64,000 bases of DNA from Papio anubis. Lineage: Eukaryota > Chordata > Mammalia > Primates > Cercopithecidae. Positions 23,191 to 34,670 of the stretch are shown piece after piece. The notes under the pieces were generated by a model. The model made no database searches, had not been told where the DNA came from, and worked only from the letters and a program-made list of their open reading frames with translations. Position 1 is the first letter of the stretch; each line of letters starts with the position of its first letter. Both the position numbers and the translations under genes were made by a program. Location: positions 40,132,968 through 40,196,967 of the forward strand of contig NC_044991.1 in assembly GCF_008728515.1 (NCBI RefSeq), read 5' to 3'.

Positions 23191-23483
23191 TTTTTTTTTT
23201 TTGAGACAGAGTCTCGCTCTGTTGCCCAGGCTGGAGTGCAGTGGCATGATCTGGGCTCACTGTAACCTCTGCCTCCCGGGTTCAAGTAATTCTCCTGTCT
23301 CAGCCTCCCAAGTAGCTGGGACTACAGGCGCCCACCACCACACCCAGCTAATTTTTGTATTTTTAGTAGAGACAGGGTTTCACCATGTTGGCCAGGCTGG
23401 TTTCAAACTCCTGACCTCAGGTAATCTGCCCACCTTGGTCTCCCAAAATGCTGGGATTACAGGCATGAGCCACCACGCCTGGT
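23191..23483 (-). repeat. Alu, antisense
   Basis: T head of 17. CTAACAAAATCTTTT before and CTAACAAAACCTTTT after form a target duplication with one change. Confidence 0.94.
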
Positions 23484-23889
23484 CCTAACAAAACCTTTTT
23501 AAAGTTATATAATTACCACACACTCATGAGTGAGATGGGAAGGGCTCTGTGAAGTTTGGTGAACATATAGTAATACTGGACTCACCTGCCAAATATGAGG
23601 GGCCTACCAAAAGACAGCAGACAGGTTTCAACAGTCTCTTCACGTTCAAGCAGAAACTCAGTGTGCCCGGCTTCTGAGATCTGCTGGCCTTCCCCCAGAA
23701 AAATGCCAGGCTTGCATGTACTGGACATAAGGTGTGAACAGCTGGCCTCTGGAGACCAGCCTTAACAGCCACGGTGGAGGAGTGTTGAGCAGAATGGATT
23801 TTGGAGGATCTGTGGTGCTACTTGACTCTGATTAAAATTCTAATTTCAGAAGTAGTTCACAGATTTGGCACCAATACAACAAGTTATAT
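23484..23889. other. Unclassified spacer
   Basis: Nothing recognised. The 82-codon minus frame at 23524-23772 has no domain I know. Confidence 0.5.
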
Positions 23890-24086
23890 GTGCAAGCATA
23901 CTGTTTGCTGCTTTGTTTGTAGGCAAAAAATTGGAAACTGCCAGAATATCAACCAATAAAGGATGGTTGAAGAAACTGTGATACTTACACACCTATGGAA
24001 TACTATACAGCTCTATTTAAAAGTAAATTAAATCTATGTCTTTTGGCCTGAAGGAATGTCTATGATGTATTGTGAAGAGAAAAATC

Positions 24087-24378
24087 GGCCAGGTGTGGTG
24101 GCTCATGCCTGTAATCCCAGCACTTTGGGAGGCCAAGGTGGGCAGATTGCTTGAGGTCAGGAGTTCGAGACAGCCTGGCCAAAATGGTGAAACCCTGTCT
24201 CTACTAAAAATACAAAAATCAGATGGTCGTGGTGGTGCACCCCTGTGATCCCAGCTACTCAGGAGGCTGAGGCAGGAGAATCGCTTGAACCTAGGAGGTG
24301 GAGGTTGCAGTGAGCTGAGATCATGCCACTGCACTCCAGCCTGGATGACAGAGCAAGATTGAAAAAAAAAAAAAAAAG
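24087..24378 (+). repeat. Alu, sense
   Basis: GAGAAAAAT occurs immediately before the element and after its tail of about 17 A. Confidence 0.93.
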
Positions 24379-24460
24379 GGAGAAAAATTAAGTTGCACAA
24401 TAATGCATAGAGAATGACTCCATTTTAATAAAACAACAAAATCCCATTTTAAGTGTATAA

Positions 24461-24770
24461 GAATTTGTCTAGATTTGTGTGAATGTGGAGAAGGTGTGGA
24501 AGGAATTTGTCTAGGTTTGTGTGGGTGTGGAGAAGGTGTGGAAGGAATTTGTCTAGGTTTGTGTGGGTGTGGAGAAGGTGTGGAAGGAATTTGTCTAGGT
24601 TTGTGTGGGTGTGAAGAAGGTGTGGAAGGAATTCATTTAGGTTTGTATGGGTGTGGAGACGGTGTGGAAGGAATTCGTACAGGTTTGTGTGGGTGTGGAG
24701 ATGGTGTGGAAGGAATTCATTTAGGTTTGTGTGGGTGTGGAAACGGTGTGGAAGGATACACGCCTGGAGG
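24461..24770 (+). repeat. 42-bp minisatellite, about 7.3 copies
   Basis: The unit GGAATTTGTCTAGGTTTGTG plus TGGGTGTGGAGAAGGTGTGGAA repeats with an exact 42-base period (starts 24502, 24544, 24586 and so on). The first three copies are nearly identical. Later copies change GTCTAG to CATTTAG or GTACAG and AGAAGG to AGACGG or AGATGG. Because 42 is a multiple of three, one frame (24475-24780) stays open as a 14-residue GLCGCGEGVEGICL-type repeat. No initiation context, signal sequence or splice structure supports translation. Confidence 0.95.
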
Positions 24771-24809
24771 ACTGGCGTAGGGGGAGATGATTAGCTTTTC
24801 CTTTCTGTT

Positions 24810-24965
24810 TATTTTTTTATTTGGAAATAACTGCAAACACAGAAATGTTGCAAAAATAAAACAGTACAAAGAATACCTATATACCCTTTACTCAGATTGA
24901 CCTACATTCCCTCCCTACCTACTCCCTTCCTCCTTCCCCCATCCCTTCCTCCATCCCTGTTTCTT
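24810..24965. mobile_element. LINE-like fragment related to 7970-8100
   Basis: GAAATGTTGCAAAAATAAAA and ATACCTATATACCCTTTACT parallel the opening of the repeat at 7970. The end grades into a C/T-rich stretch at 24905-24960. Confidence 0.35.
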
Positions 24966-25000
24966 TCACTCATAAATTCTGCCCATGTGTGCACATACAC

Positions 25001-25023
25001 ACACACAAACACACACACACATA
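25001..25023. repeat. Short (CA)n
   Basis: ACACACACAAACACACACAC, imperfect, within CA-rich surroundings. Confidence 0.85.
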
Positions 25024-25218
25024 CGTGTGGGACAATGTCCCAGTTCCTGACCAAGGCCTTGTGTTTTTCCACTGTCTTGTGCCTCTACTATTGCTGTGGT
25101 AAAGCATTCTCCTGGTGCCTGCTGTAGTGCTGCCATGAGACCAGAAGGAACATGTGTGAGGCAAACCTGAGCCCATCAGCACAACATCTAAACCCAGCAG
25201 CACACAGATTATGAGTCT

Positions 25219-25518
25219 TTTTTTGTTTTCTTTTTTCTTAAGACAGGTTCTCACTTTGCCACCCAGGCTGGAGTGCAGTGGCGTGATCATGGCTCACTGC
25301 AGCCTTGACCTCCTGGGCTCATGTGATCCTCCCACCTTAGCCTCTCAAGTAGCTGGGACTACAGGCACAAACCACCATGCCAGGCTTTTTTTTTTTTTTG
25401 TAGAGATGGGGTTTCACCATGTTACCCAGGATGGTCTCGAACTCCTGGGCTCAAGCAATCCACCCACCTCAGCCTCCCAAAATGCTGGGATTACAGGCAT
25501 GAGCCACCATGCCCAGCC
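25219..25518 (-). repeat. Alu, antisense, old type
   Basis: The interrupted head TTTTTTGTTTTC and GGCGTGATCATGGCTCACTG indicate an AluJ-like copy. Confidence 0.92.
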
Positions 25519-25639
25519 ACACATAGACTGAATTAGAGTGGCCCAACCAAGCCCTGCCAACCTGTAGACACATAAGAAAGAAATACCAATTGCTGTAGAC
25601 TGAGATGTTTGCATTTGCTTGTTATGGAACAATGACTGA

Positions 25640-25810
25640 CCAATACAGTTGCTAACACATAAAACACTTGCTTTATGCTCAGAGTGCTGTAAAAATTTTG
25701 CTTATATTAACTAATTTGATAAGCAACAATCCTTCTCACAGATGAGGAAATTGAGGCTCAGTCACTTGCACAAAGCCACATAGCTAATAAGTTAACAAGC
25801 TATGTGACTA
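25640..25810 (-). repeat. MIR, antisense
   Basis: CACAGATGAGGAAATTGAGG followed by CACTTGCACAAAGCCACATA is the MIR core in reverse orientation. Confidence 0.75.
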
Positions 25811-26449
25811 TGGGACACACTGCCTCTGGACATATGCTAGGTGAGACAACAATTGATGGTGGTTTAAGCCAGTTTGAGTTGTCATTTCCATTACTTGCAA
25901 CCTAAAGCATCCCACCTAATTCAGCTGTACAGCCTTCTTCCTACCTCACTCCTGCCTTCCTTATCTCTAGCCCCGGGGATTTTGATTACCCTGGGGAGAA
26001 GCCTTGCTTTGCCCAAACATTGATTTACACCTGGGCTCCTCCATGTAAACTCCAATGGTTTAGATTTTTAGTGCACAAAATCCAGTGAGTCTGGTCTTCT
26101 GTCTATAGTAATTCAGGGAGGAAAAGGATAAGCACCAATATAATACCAAAGAAAAAGTGATTGTGAGAAAAAATGTAACCAACACGGGGTCAGCTTCTAC
26201 CTACAAGAGATAAAGTGAGTCCTGCTTCATTCTGAGTAGGTCGATTACCAAACGTTCAGACAGGCCTTCCGGCTTGGAGAAAGAAATGCACTTCAGAAAG
26301 TGAAATGAGGGCCTGTCCAGCATTGGAGGCACAGTGTGCCTGGGGGCTCTTCAAGACTAGGGTTAAGCAAAGGCATAGGATCTACGGGGTGAGGTGGGTT
26401 AGATAAAGTGCACAGATAGACTTCTATCCTTGATTAGTCCCTCACACCT
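25811..26449. other. Unclassified spacer
   Basis: No repeat or exon recognised. Confidence 0.5.
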
Positions 26450-26615
26450 GTCATTCTCAGTCTTGGCCGTCTGTCAGGATCATCTGGGCTGGGAAGCTTT
26501 TACAAACCTCTATGCCAGGGCTGCACCCCAGACCAACTACATGAGATTCTCTGAGGAAGGAACCCAGGAACCTGGTGCTTTGTGCAGTGAAGGTTAGGAA
26601 TTACATGGTTCTAGC
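26450..26615 (+). mobile_element. MER5-type hAT fragment
   Basis: CATTCTCAGTCTTGGCC, GTCAGGATCATCTGGGCTGG and GATTCTCTGAGGAAGGAACC follow the MER5A order. Confidence 0.55.
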
Positions 26616-26624
26616 CCCACACTG

Positions 26625-26790
26625 TTTGGGGTACTCTCTACTCCTGAGGATAACCACCATTGTTGTGTACCCACCAGTTATGAGGCACCATGTAGGACTT
26701 CACATACCCCTCACAACAAAAGATATATTTTTAACAAGTAGGGAAGCTGAAACACAGGTAGCAAATAGTAAGTACAGGATTCAAGCCCAA
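26625..26790 (-). repeat. Diverged MIR, antisense
   Basis: The order CTCACAAC, AGGGAAGCTGAAACACAGGT and GATTCAAGCCCAAAC fits MIR read backwards. Divergence is high. Confidence 0.45.
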
Positions 26791-27364
26791 ACAATCCAAA
26801 GGCCAAGTTTTTTACAGCGGCTGTAATGCAAATAACCTGAGAATCAGAAGAGAAAATAGAAATTTCTATGAGATTCAAAAGGGAGCAGGGTTAAGTGGGA
26901 AGAAAGAGCAATCTGGGGTTGCTGACTGGAGGGAGCCAGAGAAGGAATCCGGGTTCCTGGGATGGTGACACCAGGCCTTCATTGACTAATGGGAGCAGAT
27001 AGAAGAGCGAATCAGGCTGTGCAACTGGAACAAAGGGCCTCCAGAGAAAGAGAACAGATGACCAGTTTCTCCTTACAGTCCCTCCTCCTAGCATTCAGAG
27101 ATGAGCACTGGCGGTTGGTTGAGGCCCAGCTGAGGGACTAGAAGATGCAACAATACCTGCCTTTGGGTTGTTTTGCCTTTGTCTTGGTCTCTTTCTTCTC
27201 TTGCCCTCCCTCGCTCAACCTCCTCCTCACTCTAATAATTCATGAAATAAGCTTCTGAGGCTTCCCCGTAAATTCTCCAGATGCAATCAGTCCCCTCAGA
27301 CTCGTGAGGATTACCACCAAAACTGTAGCAAGAACTTATTTAAATAAATGAGAAACACTGAGAT
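26791..27364. other. Unclassified spacer
   Basis: Nothing recognised; C/T-rich around 27180-27230. Confidence 0.5.
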
Positions 27365-29170
27365 TCCCCTAAAATGTTCTGAAAGGTATGTAGTTGTATC
27401 TCATTGTTTCAATTTGCAATTCTTTAATGTGATGTTGAGCATCTTTTCATATGCTTATTTGCCATATATATCTTCTTTGTTAAGTTTTAAGGTTATTTGT
27501 ATATCTTAAATAAGTCTATTACAAGTATGTCTTTTAGTCTGTGGCTTGCCTTCTCGTTTGTAATGAGAAGGCAAAATTTTTAACCTTAGGAAAGTCTAAT
27601 TATTTCTTTCATTAATCATACTTTTGGTATTATATCTAAAAAGTCATCATCATACCCAAGGTCATGTAGATTTTCTCCTATGTAATCTTCTAGGACTTTC
27701 ATAGCTTTGCATTTTACATTTAGATCTCTGATCCATTTTGAGTTAATTTTTATGAAAGGTGTAGGACCTCAAGTTCTTCTAGCATCCTTTGTTGGAAAGA
27801 CTATCTCTGCTCCATTGTATTGCCTTTGCTGCTTTGTCAAAGATCAGCTGACTATATTCATGTGGGTCTATTTCTGGGCTCACTATTCTGTTTCGTTAAT
27901 CTATTTCTTTACTCTTTCATCAATATCATTACTTTGTCATGAACGTGGAATAGCTCCCCATTTATTTAGTAACTTGATTTCTTTCATTAGACTTTTACAG
28001 TTTTCCTCACATACATCTTATGCATGTTTTATTAGATTTGTACCTAAGTATTTCTTTTTTGGTACTAGTGTTAATGGTACTGTGTTTTTAATTTCAAATT
28101 CCACTTGTTCATTGCTGGTATATAAGAAAGTGACTGGCTTTTTTTGTATTAACCTTGTATCCTACAACCTTGTTATAATCACTTATTAGTTTCTGGAGTT
28201 TTTTTTTTTTTCCTTTATTATTCGTATTTTCAACACAATCATATCATCCACAAACAAAGATAGCATTATATCTTCCTTCACAGTCTGTATACCTTTAATT
28301 TTGTTAGATTTGTACCTAAGTATTTCATTTTGGAGGTTGCTAATATAAATAACATTGTGTTTTTTAAATTTCAAATTCCACTTGTTCATTACTAATATAT
28401 AGGAAAGTTAATGACTTTTGTATACTAACTTTATATCCTGCAACCTTGCTATAATCACTTGTTAATTCCAGGAGTTTTTTGTTTATTCTTTTGAATTCTC
28501 TACATAGGTAATCATGTCATCTGTAAACAGTTTTATTTTCTTATCTTACTGCATGAGCTAGGACTTCTAGTACAATATTGAAAAGAGTGGTGAAAGGAAG
28601 AGGACATCCTTGCCTTGTTCCTGATCTTAGTGTATACACTTCTAGCTTTTCACCCTTAGTTATGATTTTAGCTGTAGAGTTTTTGTAGGTGTTCTGTATC
28701 AAGTTAAGGAAATTCTCATCTATTCCTACTTTGCTGAGAGTTTTTATCATGCATAGGTATTGAAGTTTGTCAAATGCTTTTTATGCATGTATTGATATAA
28801 TCATGTGATTTACCTTCTTTGGTCTGTTGATGAGAATTGCATTAACTGATTTTTGAATGATGAACCAGCCTTACATTCCTGGATATATCACACTTGGTTG
28901 TCTTTTATAATTCTGTTTATACATTGTTGGATTCAACTTGCCAATATTTTGTTGAGAATTCCTGCACCTATGTTCATGAGCGATACTAATCTGTAGTTTT
29001 CTTGCAGTGTATTTGGTTTTGGTATTAGGGTAATGCTGACCTCAGGAATGAGTTAGGAAGTAGAACCTCTGCTTCTATTTTCTGAAAGATAGATTGGAAA
29101 ATAATTGCTATAATTTCTTTCCTAAATGTTTGCTAGAATTAACCTATAAGCCCATCTGGGTGGGTGTTTA
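27365..29170 (-). mobile_element. L1 ORF2 and 3' region, antisense, with internal duplication
   Basis: The minus strand carries reverse-transcriptase sequence; the frame at 28541-28750 includes SGTRQGCPLPF and NIVLEVLAHAVR, the L1 RT block. Reading on, the C-terminal ORF2 region reaches about 27400. A segment of about 250 bp is present twice in tandem (about 28035-28290 and 28305-28530, both containing AGATTTGTACCTAAGTATTT). The 160-codon plus-strand frame at 27707-28189 is a shadow. Confidence 0.85.
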
Positions 29171-30060
29171 TATCATGGAGTTGTAAGAGTTCTCTATGTA
29201 CTCTGGATATAAATACCTTATCAGATATATGACTTTGAAAGGTTTTCTTCCAGTCTATGGGCTGTCTTTTCACTTTGTTGATGATGTCTTTTGAAGTTGA
29301 ATGCTTTTAATTTTTATTAAATATAATTTATCAATGTTTTATCATTTGTGATTTGAGCATCATATTTAAGAAACCACTGATTAACCAAGATCATGAAAAT
29401 TTACTCCCATGCTTTCTTCTGAGAGTTTTATAGTATTAGTTCTTACATTTAGGTTTATGATACATTTTGTGTTAATTTTTGTATGATGTGAAGTAGGACG
29501 TGGCGGGGTGGTCCACATTCATTCATTTGGCATGTGGATATCCAGTTGTCCCAGAACCATTTTCTAAAAAGACTATTCCTTTCTCATTGATCAGCTGGTA
29601 AGGGTTTATTTTTAGGCTCTTAATTCTATTCTGTTGTTCTGTATGATCTGTCCTTATGCCATCATCACCACACTGCTTTGATCACTGTAGCTTTGCAGTA
29701 AGTTTGGAAGTGAGAAGTGTGGCTGGGTGTGGTGGTGCATGTGTGTAATCCCAGCACTTTGGGAGGCCAAGGAGGGTGGATAACCTGAGGTTAGGAGTTT
29801 GAGACCAGCCTGACCAACATGATGAAACCATCTCTACTAAAAATACAAAAAATCAGCCAGGCGTGGTGGCAGGTGCCTGTAATCCCAGCTACTCAGGAGG
29901 TTGAGGCAGGAGAATAGCTTGAACCCAGGAGGCGGGGGTTGCAGTGAGCTGAGACCATGCCACTGCAGTCCAGCCTGGAAGACAGAGTAAGACTCTATCT
30001 CAAAAAAAAAGAGAAAGTGAGAAGTAAAAGTTCTCCATTTTGTACCTCATAAGTCATCTA
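29171..30060 (-). mobile_element. Second antisense L1 ORF2 fragment
   Basis: CTCTGGATATAAATACCTTA through ATCACTGTAGCTTTGCAG is late ORF2 in reverse. It repeats the part of L1 already represented at 27420-27800, so it is a separate copy or a duplication. An Alu at 29721 splits its end. Confidence 0.75.
29721..30016 (+). repeat. Alu, sense
   Basis: The target duplication GTGAGAAGT is exact at 29710-29718 and 30017-30025. Confidence 0.94.
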
Positions 30061-31122
30061 TTCAATACTTTAAAAAGTAGGAAATTAAATATAATACATT
30101 GGGTTGAATTATAACTTTTTTAAAATTTTGTGTGCTAAAAAGGAAAGGTTCTGATGTCTACGGCCCTGCTGACATCCCCTCAGCATGCAGAAGTGTTGTG
30201 ACACCAACTGGATTCAGCCATGTGGCCATTTTCCTGGGTACCTGAGCCCACACAGTGCACTATATCCTGGGAACAAGCAGTCCAGCACATCAGGGAGGCT
30301 GCTCCCAGGATATAGAGAGCAGAGGCATGCACTCCCCAGACACTGAGAGCTGCCTGCCCAGGGCCATTGCCACTGGCAGAGACCCAGCTTGTCCGGCAAC
30401 GGAGCTGCTGTACACCCTTATGCATGCACCACCTGAAAGTCAATGACTGACCTCCCCAGAGTCTGCTGCTGCCATTGCTGGTACCCATGCCACTGTCATG
30501 GCTGGTCCCCATGGCCCACCTGGCCCACTGCTGCCACTTCCCTGCTCATGTGCCTGAGGACTGGCTCACCAGGGGCCCATGCTGCCACTACCAGTGCTCA
30601 CATGTTCCACCTAGGGACTAGCTTGACAGAGGACCCACTGCTGCTCCCACTAGTGGTTGCCCCCTGGGGGTCCAAGGACAAGCCTACCAGGCCTGCTGCC
30701 ACTGTCATCCATGTTCCCACCACCTGGGGGCCTGATGACTGACCCACCAGGGGCTCTACTGCCCACGTGCCCTGCCCAAGGGCCTGAGGACTAGCCAGCC
30801 TAGCCACTGGTCATCCCAGTCCCCAGCAAAGTCTCACCACAACCTCCACAAATTGTAGCCAAAGCCACTGAGGCATTCACCGATACCACTGGCATTGATA
30901 CAGTCAAAGAAATCATATGAAGACTACACTATGGTGCCCACCCATAACTAAAGGCAAAGTGCCCTACCCACTGACACTACAGATACATCTACTGGAAAAA
31001 GTAATTCCCTATGAAAGGTATTCCATAGAAGCGGAAGAAGCATCTGTTACATCAGATGTGCAGATATCAACATAAAAACACAAGAAACATAAAAAAGCAA
31101 GGAAACACAACACCTCCAAACA

Positions 31123-31154
31123 GACACACACACACACACACGCACACACACACA
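31123..31154. repeat. (CA)n microsatellite
   Basis: About 15 CA units with one CG interruption, in the L1 5' region. Confidence 0.93.
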
Positions 31155-32320
31155 AAATAATTCTCTAGTAACAGAACACAAAGAAAATAAAATTTATTAA
31201 ATGCCTGAAAAGGATTTCAAAATAAAGATCTCAAGGAACACATGGAGATACAAGAGAACACAGGTAACAAAACAAAGATATCAGAAAAGCAATTCACAAT
31301 CTGAATGGGAAATTAAACAGATAGATATATACATATAAAAAGAAGCAAACATAAATCCTGGAAATGAATAATTCAATAAATGAAATTTAAAAATACAAGA
31401 TCTTCAAAACTGGACCAGAGCAAGCTGAAGAAAGAATTTCTAAACTTGAAGACAAGTCTTTTGAAATAACCCAGTCAGTCAAAAATAAAGAAAAAAAGAG
31501 AAATTTTAATGAAGAAAGCTTACATGACATATGGGAAAACATCAAGCAGACAAATATTTGAATTTTGGGAGTTCCAGAAGGAGAGGAAATGAGGAAAGGC
31601 AAAGAGAACCAATTTAATGAAATAGTCAAAAACTTCACAAGTCTTGGAAGAGATATAGACATCCAGACACAGGAAGCTCAAAGATCATCAAATAGATTCA
31701 ACCTAAAAATATCCTCTCTTAGGCACATTATAGTGAAATTATCAAATGTCAAAGACAGAGAAAATGCTAAAAAACAACAACAAAAAAGCATCAAGTCACA
31801 TATTAGCCCCTTCAGACTAACAGCAGACTTCTTAGCAGAAACATTATGGTCCAGGAGAGAATGGGATGATATATTCCACGTGCTGAAAGAAAAAACCTGC
31901 CAACCAAGGGTACTATACCCAGCAAAGCTATCCTTCAGAAATAAAAGAGTAGTAGTCTTTCCTATACAAGAAAAATGGAGGGTATTCATCACCACTAGAC
32001 CAATTCTACAAGGAATGCTTAAAGGAATCCTATATCTGGAAGTGAAAAGACAATACCTATCATCATAAAAACACATGAAAGTCCAAAATTTGCTGGTACA
32101 GCAGATACACAAGTGAAAGGAAAGTAAAAAAGAATCAAACATGATTACTACAGAAAACCACCAAATCACAAAGATAAGCAACAAGAGAGGGAGAAAGGAA
32201 CAAAGGATATACAAACCGATCAAAAAACAATTAACAAAATGACAAAAGTAAGTTCTCACCGACTATCAATAATAACCTTGAAGGCAAATGGCTTAAATTC
32301 CCTAATTTAAAAATACAGAC

Positions 32321-32645
32321 TGCCCGGGCATGGTGGCTCATGCCTGTAATCCCAGCACTTTGGCAGGCCAAGGCGGGTGGATCACTTGAGGTCAGGAGTT
32401 TGAGACCAGCCTGGCCAACATGGTAAAACCCTGTCTCTACTAAAAATACAAAATTAGCTGGGTAAGTTGGCACATGCCTGTAATCCCAGCTATTCAGGAG
32501 GCTGAGGCAGGAGAATCACTTGAACCTGGGGGGCAGAGTTTATAGTGAGCTGAGATCGTGCCATTGCACTCCAGCCTGGGCAACAAGAGTGAAACTGTGT
32601 CTCAAAAATACTACTAATAATAAAACTAACTAACTAACTAAATAA
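32321..32645 (+). repeat. Alu, sense, with (ACTA)n tail
   Basis: Inserted between L1 ORF1 and ORF2. AAATACAGACTG before and AAATATATAGACTGG after form a diverged duplication. The tail has mutated to ACTA repeats. Confidence 0.92.
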
Positions 32646-33902
32646 AATATATAGACTGGCTGAATGGGTAAAAAAAAAAGTTAAGATTTGACTATATGCT
32701 GCCTACAAGAAACTTGCTTCACCTGAAAAGACACACAAAAACTGAATGTGAAGAAATGGAAAGACATTGCACACAAATGGAAACCAAAAGCATGCAAGAG
32801 TAGCTATTCATACATCAGACAAAATAAACTTTAAGTCAAAAACCATAAAAGGAGACAAAGAAGGCCATTATATAAATTGATAAAGGGATAAATTCAGCAA
32901 GAGGATATAACAATTATAAATATATATGCATCCAACACCAGAGAACCTAGATATATAAAATAAATATTATTAGAACTTAAGAGATAAGTTCCATTGGTCT
33001 GAAAAGGCCTTTTTGAGAAAACCAAAAGGAGAGATAGACTCCAACACAATAATAGTTGGGGACTTCACCACCCTACGTTCAGTATTGGAGAGGTCATCTA
33101 GAAAGAAAATCAACAAAGAAACTTCAGACTTATACTGCACTCTAGACCAAATGGACTTAACAGATATTTATAAAACATTTCATCTAACTGCTGTAGAATA
33201 CACATTCTTCACTTCAGTATATGAACCTTTCTCCAGGATAAATCATATGTTAGGTCACAAAAACAAATTTCAACAAGCATGAGGAAACAGCGAACATACC
33301 CAAATTCAGGGACATTCTACACATTAGCCAAGTACTCTTCAAAATGTCAGTGTCAAAAGACTCAGGAACAGTTCCTGGTTATAGATTAAAGAAGCATGGC
33401 AACTGAAGGCAACACTGGATCTTGGATATTCTTTTGCTATAGGGGCAGTAGTAGGACAATTAGTGAAATCTGAATTTGATCTATAGATTGGATAACAGCA
33501 TATTAACACTGATTTCCCTGATTTTGATCATTGTACTGTGGTTAGGTAAGAACATTCCTTGCTTTTAGAAATACACACCAAAACATTAAGGGTAAAATGG
33601 GCATGACATCTAACTTTTAACTTGTCCAGAAAAAAAAAAGTGTCTGTGTGTATGAGTGAGTGTGCATGTGTGGGAAAGAGAGGAGGGAGAGGCAAATGTA
33701 TAAAATATTAACATTTACAGAACTGGGGTACAGAGTACCTGGAAATTCTCTGTACTCTTTTGCAACTTTTCCTTAAGCCTGATATTATGTCAAAATTTAA
33801 AATAAACATTTTAAAGTTACTGTTCGGTGAGTCGTTCCCTTTGTACCTTTATCCCAACTACCCAGCTGGCTCTAGAAAGTTTCTTCCTTGAGTCTGCATC
33901 TG

Positions 33903-34202
33903 TTTTTTGTTTTGTTTTGTTTTTTGGAGACAGAGTCTCATTCTGTTGCGCAGGCTGGAGTACAGTGGCACAATCTTGGCTCACTGCAACCTCCACCTCC
34001 CTGGTTCAAACCATTCTCCTGCCTCAGGCTCCCAAGAAGGAGCTTGGATTAGGCACCCACCACCATGCCCGGCAAATTTTTGTATTTTTAGTAGACACGG
34101 GGTTTTGCCATGTTGGCCAAACTGGTCTCAAACTCCTGACCTCTGGTGATCTGCCCATCTTGGCCTCCTAAAGTGCTGAGTGGCGTGAGCCACCACACCC
34201 AG
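33903..34202 (-). repeat. Alu, antisense
   Basis: Exact 17-bp duplication CCTTGAGTCTGCATCTG at 33886-33902 and 34203-34219. The head is TTTTGTTTTG. Confidence 0.96.
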
Positions 34203-34219
34203 CCTTGAGTCTGCATCTG

Positions 34220-34549
34220 AACAGGGCTAATTACTGCTATTTGTCTTACATACCCCTTTGAAGATCTGATAAAGCTTCAGGCCCTCTCCCCAGAAATACA
34301 TACTCATATATACTCGCCTTTGCATACAACCACCTCAGATTAAGAACCCTGACTTGGGAGACCAGCAAACAAATATCTAAACAAGAGGTTTAGAGGTCCC
34401 ACCAGCAAAGTGAATGGGAAGTATATGACTGGGCTCTGAATCATGAGTCCCTATTCAACGTTCAAGGGCCTCTTTGGCCTTGGATGATTTCCTCCTACAT
34501 CCTACACACTTCTGCAGATAGGGAGGGGGCTGGCTGGGAGGTCCATTCT
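34220..34549. other. Spacer with possible hAT remnant
   Basis: CCCTTTGAAGATCTGATAAA and CCCTCTCCCCAGAAATACAT (34253-34304) resemble a MER117-like hAT core. Otherwise nothing recognised. Confidence 0.35.
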
Positions 34550-34670
34550 AGCCTGGACTTCGATGCTATCTTCTGCTTACTATCTGTGCATCCTTGGGGA
34601 GTTACTTAACCTCTGAAGCCTGTTTTCTCTTCATAAAATAGAGGCAATTACAGCACCACCTCATAGAGCT
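34550..34670 (+). repeat. MIR-like segment, copy 1 of a pair
   Basis: MIR-type words in sense order (ACTTAACCTCTGAAGCC, ATAAAATAGAGGCAATTACA, CACCTCATAGAGCTGCTG). It shares non-consensus bases with 37145-37290; see findings. Confidence 0.7.

Larger units (their letters stand above)
23890..24800 (+). mobile_element. Old L1 3' end carrying an Alu and a minisatellite
   Basis: AAAATTGGAAACTGCC, ATGGAATACTATACAGCT and CTCCATTTTAATAAAA follow the L1ME/L1M 3' UTR order. After the tandem array the L1-like TGGAAGGATACACGCC appears, so the array sits inside the L1. Confidence 0.65.
30130..33820 (+). mobile_element. L1 with 5' UTR, ORF1 and endonuclease, lacking RT
   Basis: 30130-30900 is a GC-rich L1-like 5' leader with imperfect repeats around GGCCTGAGGACTGGC. 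ORF1 follows: 31565-32068 is an open 167-codon frame with the RNA-binding region (LRHIIVKLSNVKDRENAKKQ) and C-terminal TRPILQGMLKG. Then the start of the ORF2 endonuclease (33013-33282: IIVGDFTTLRS, LDQMDLTDIYKTFH, EYTFFTS, INHMLGHK). From about 33300 the sequence passes to what looks like an L1 3' UTR (ATTGTACTGTGGTTAGGTAA to an A-rich end near 33816), with no reverse transcriptase in between. The minus frame at 31678-32259 is antisense shadow. Confidence 0.75.

Noticed and set aside
24461..24770. CRISPR-like direct repeats
   Set aside because: Units are contiguous with no unique spacers, in vertebrate DNA; it is a minisatellite.
27707..28189. 160-codon plus-strand frame rich in Phe, Leu and Ser
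   Set aside because: Antisense of L1 ORF2; the membrane-like composition comes from the complementary A-rich coding strand.
31678..32259. 193-codon minus-strand frame
   Set aside because: Exactly antisense to L1 ORF1; codon-complement shadow.
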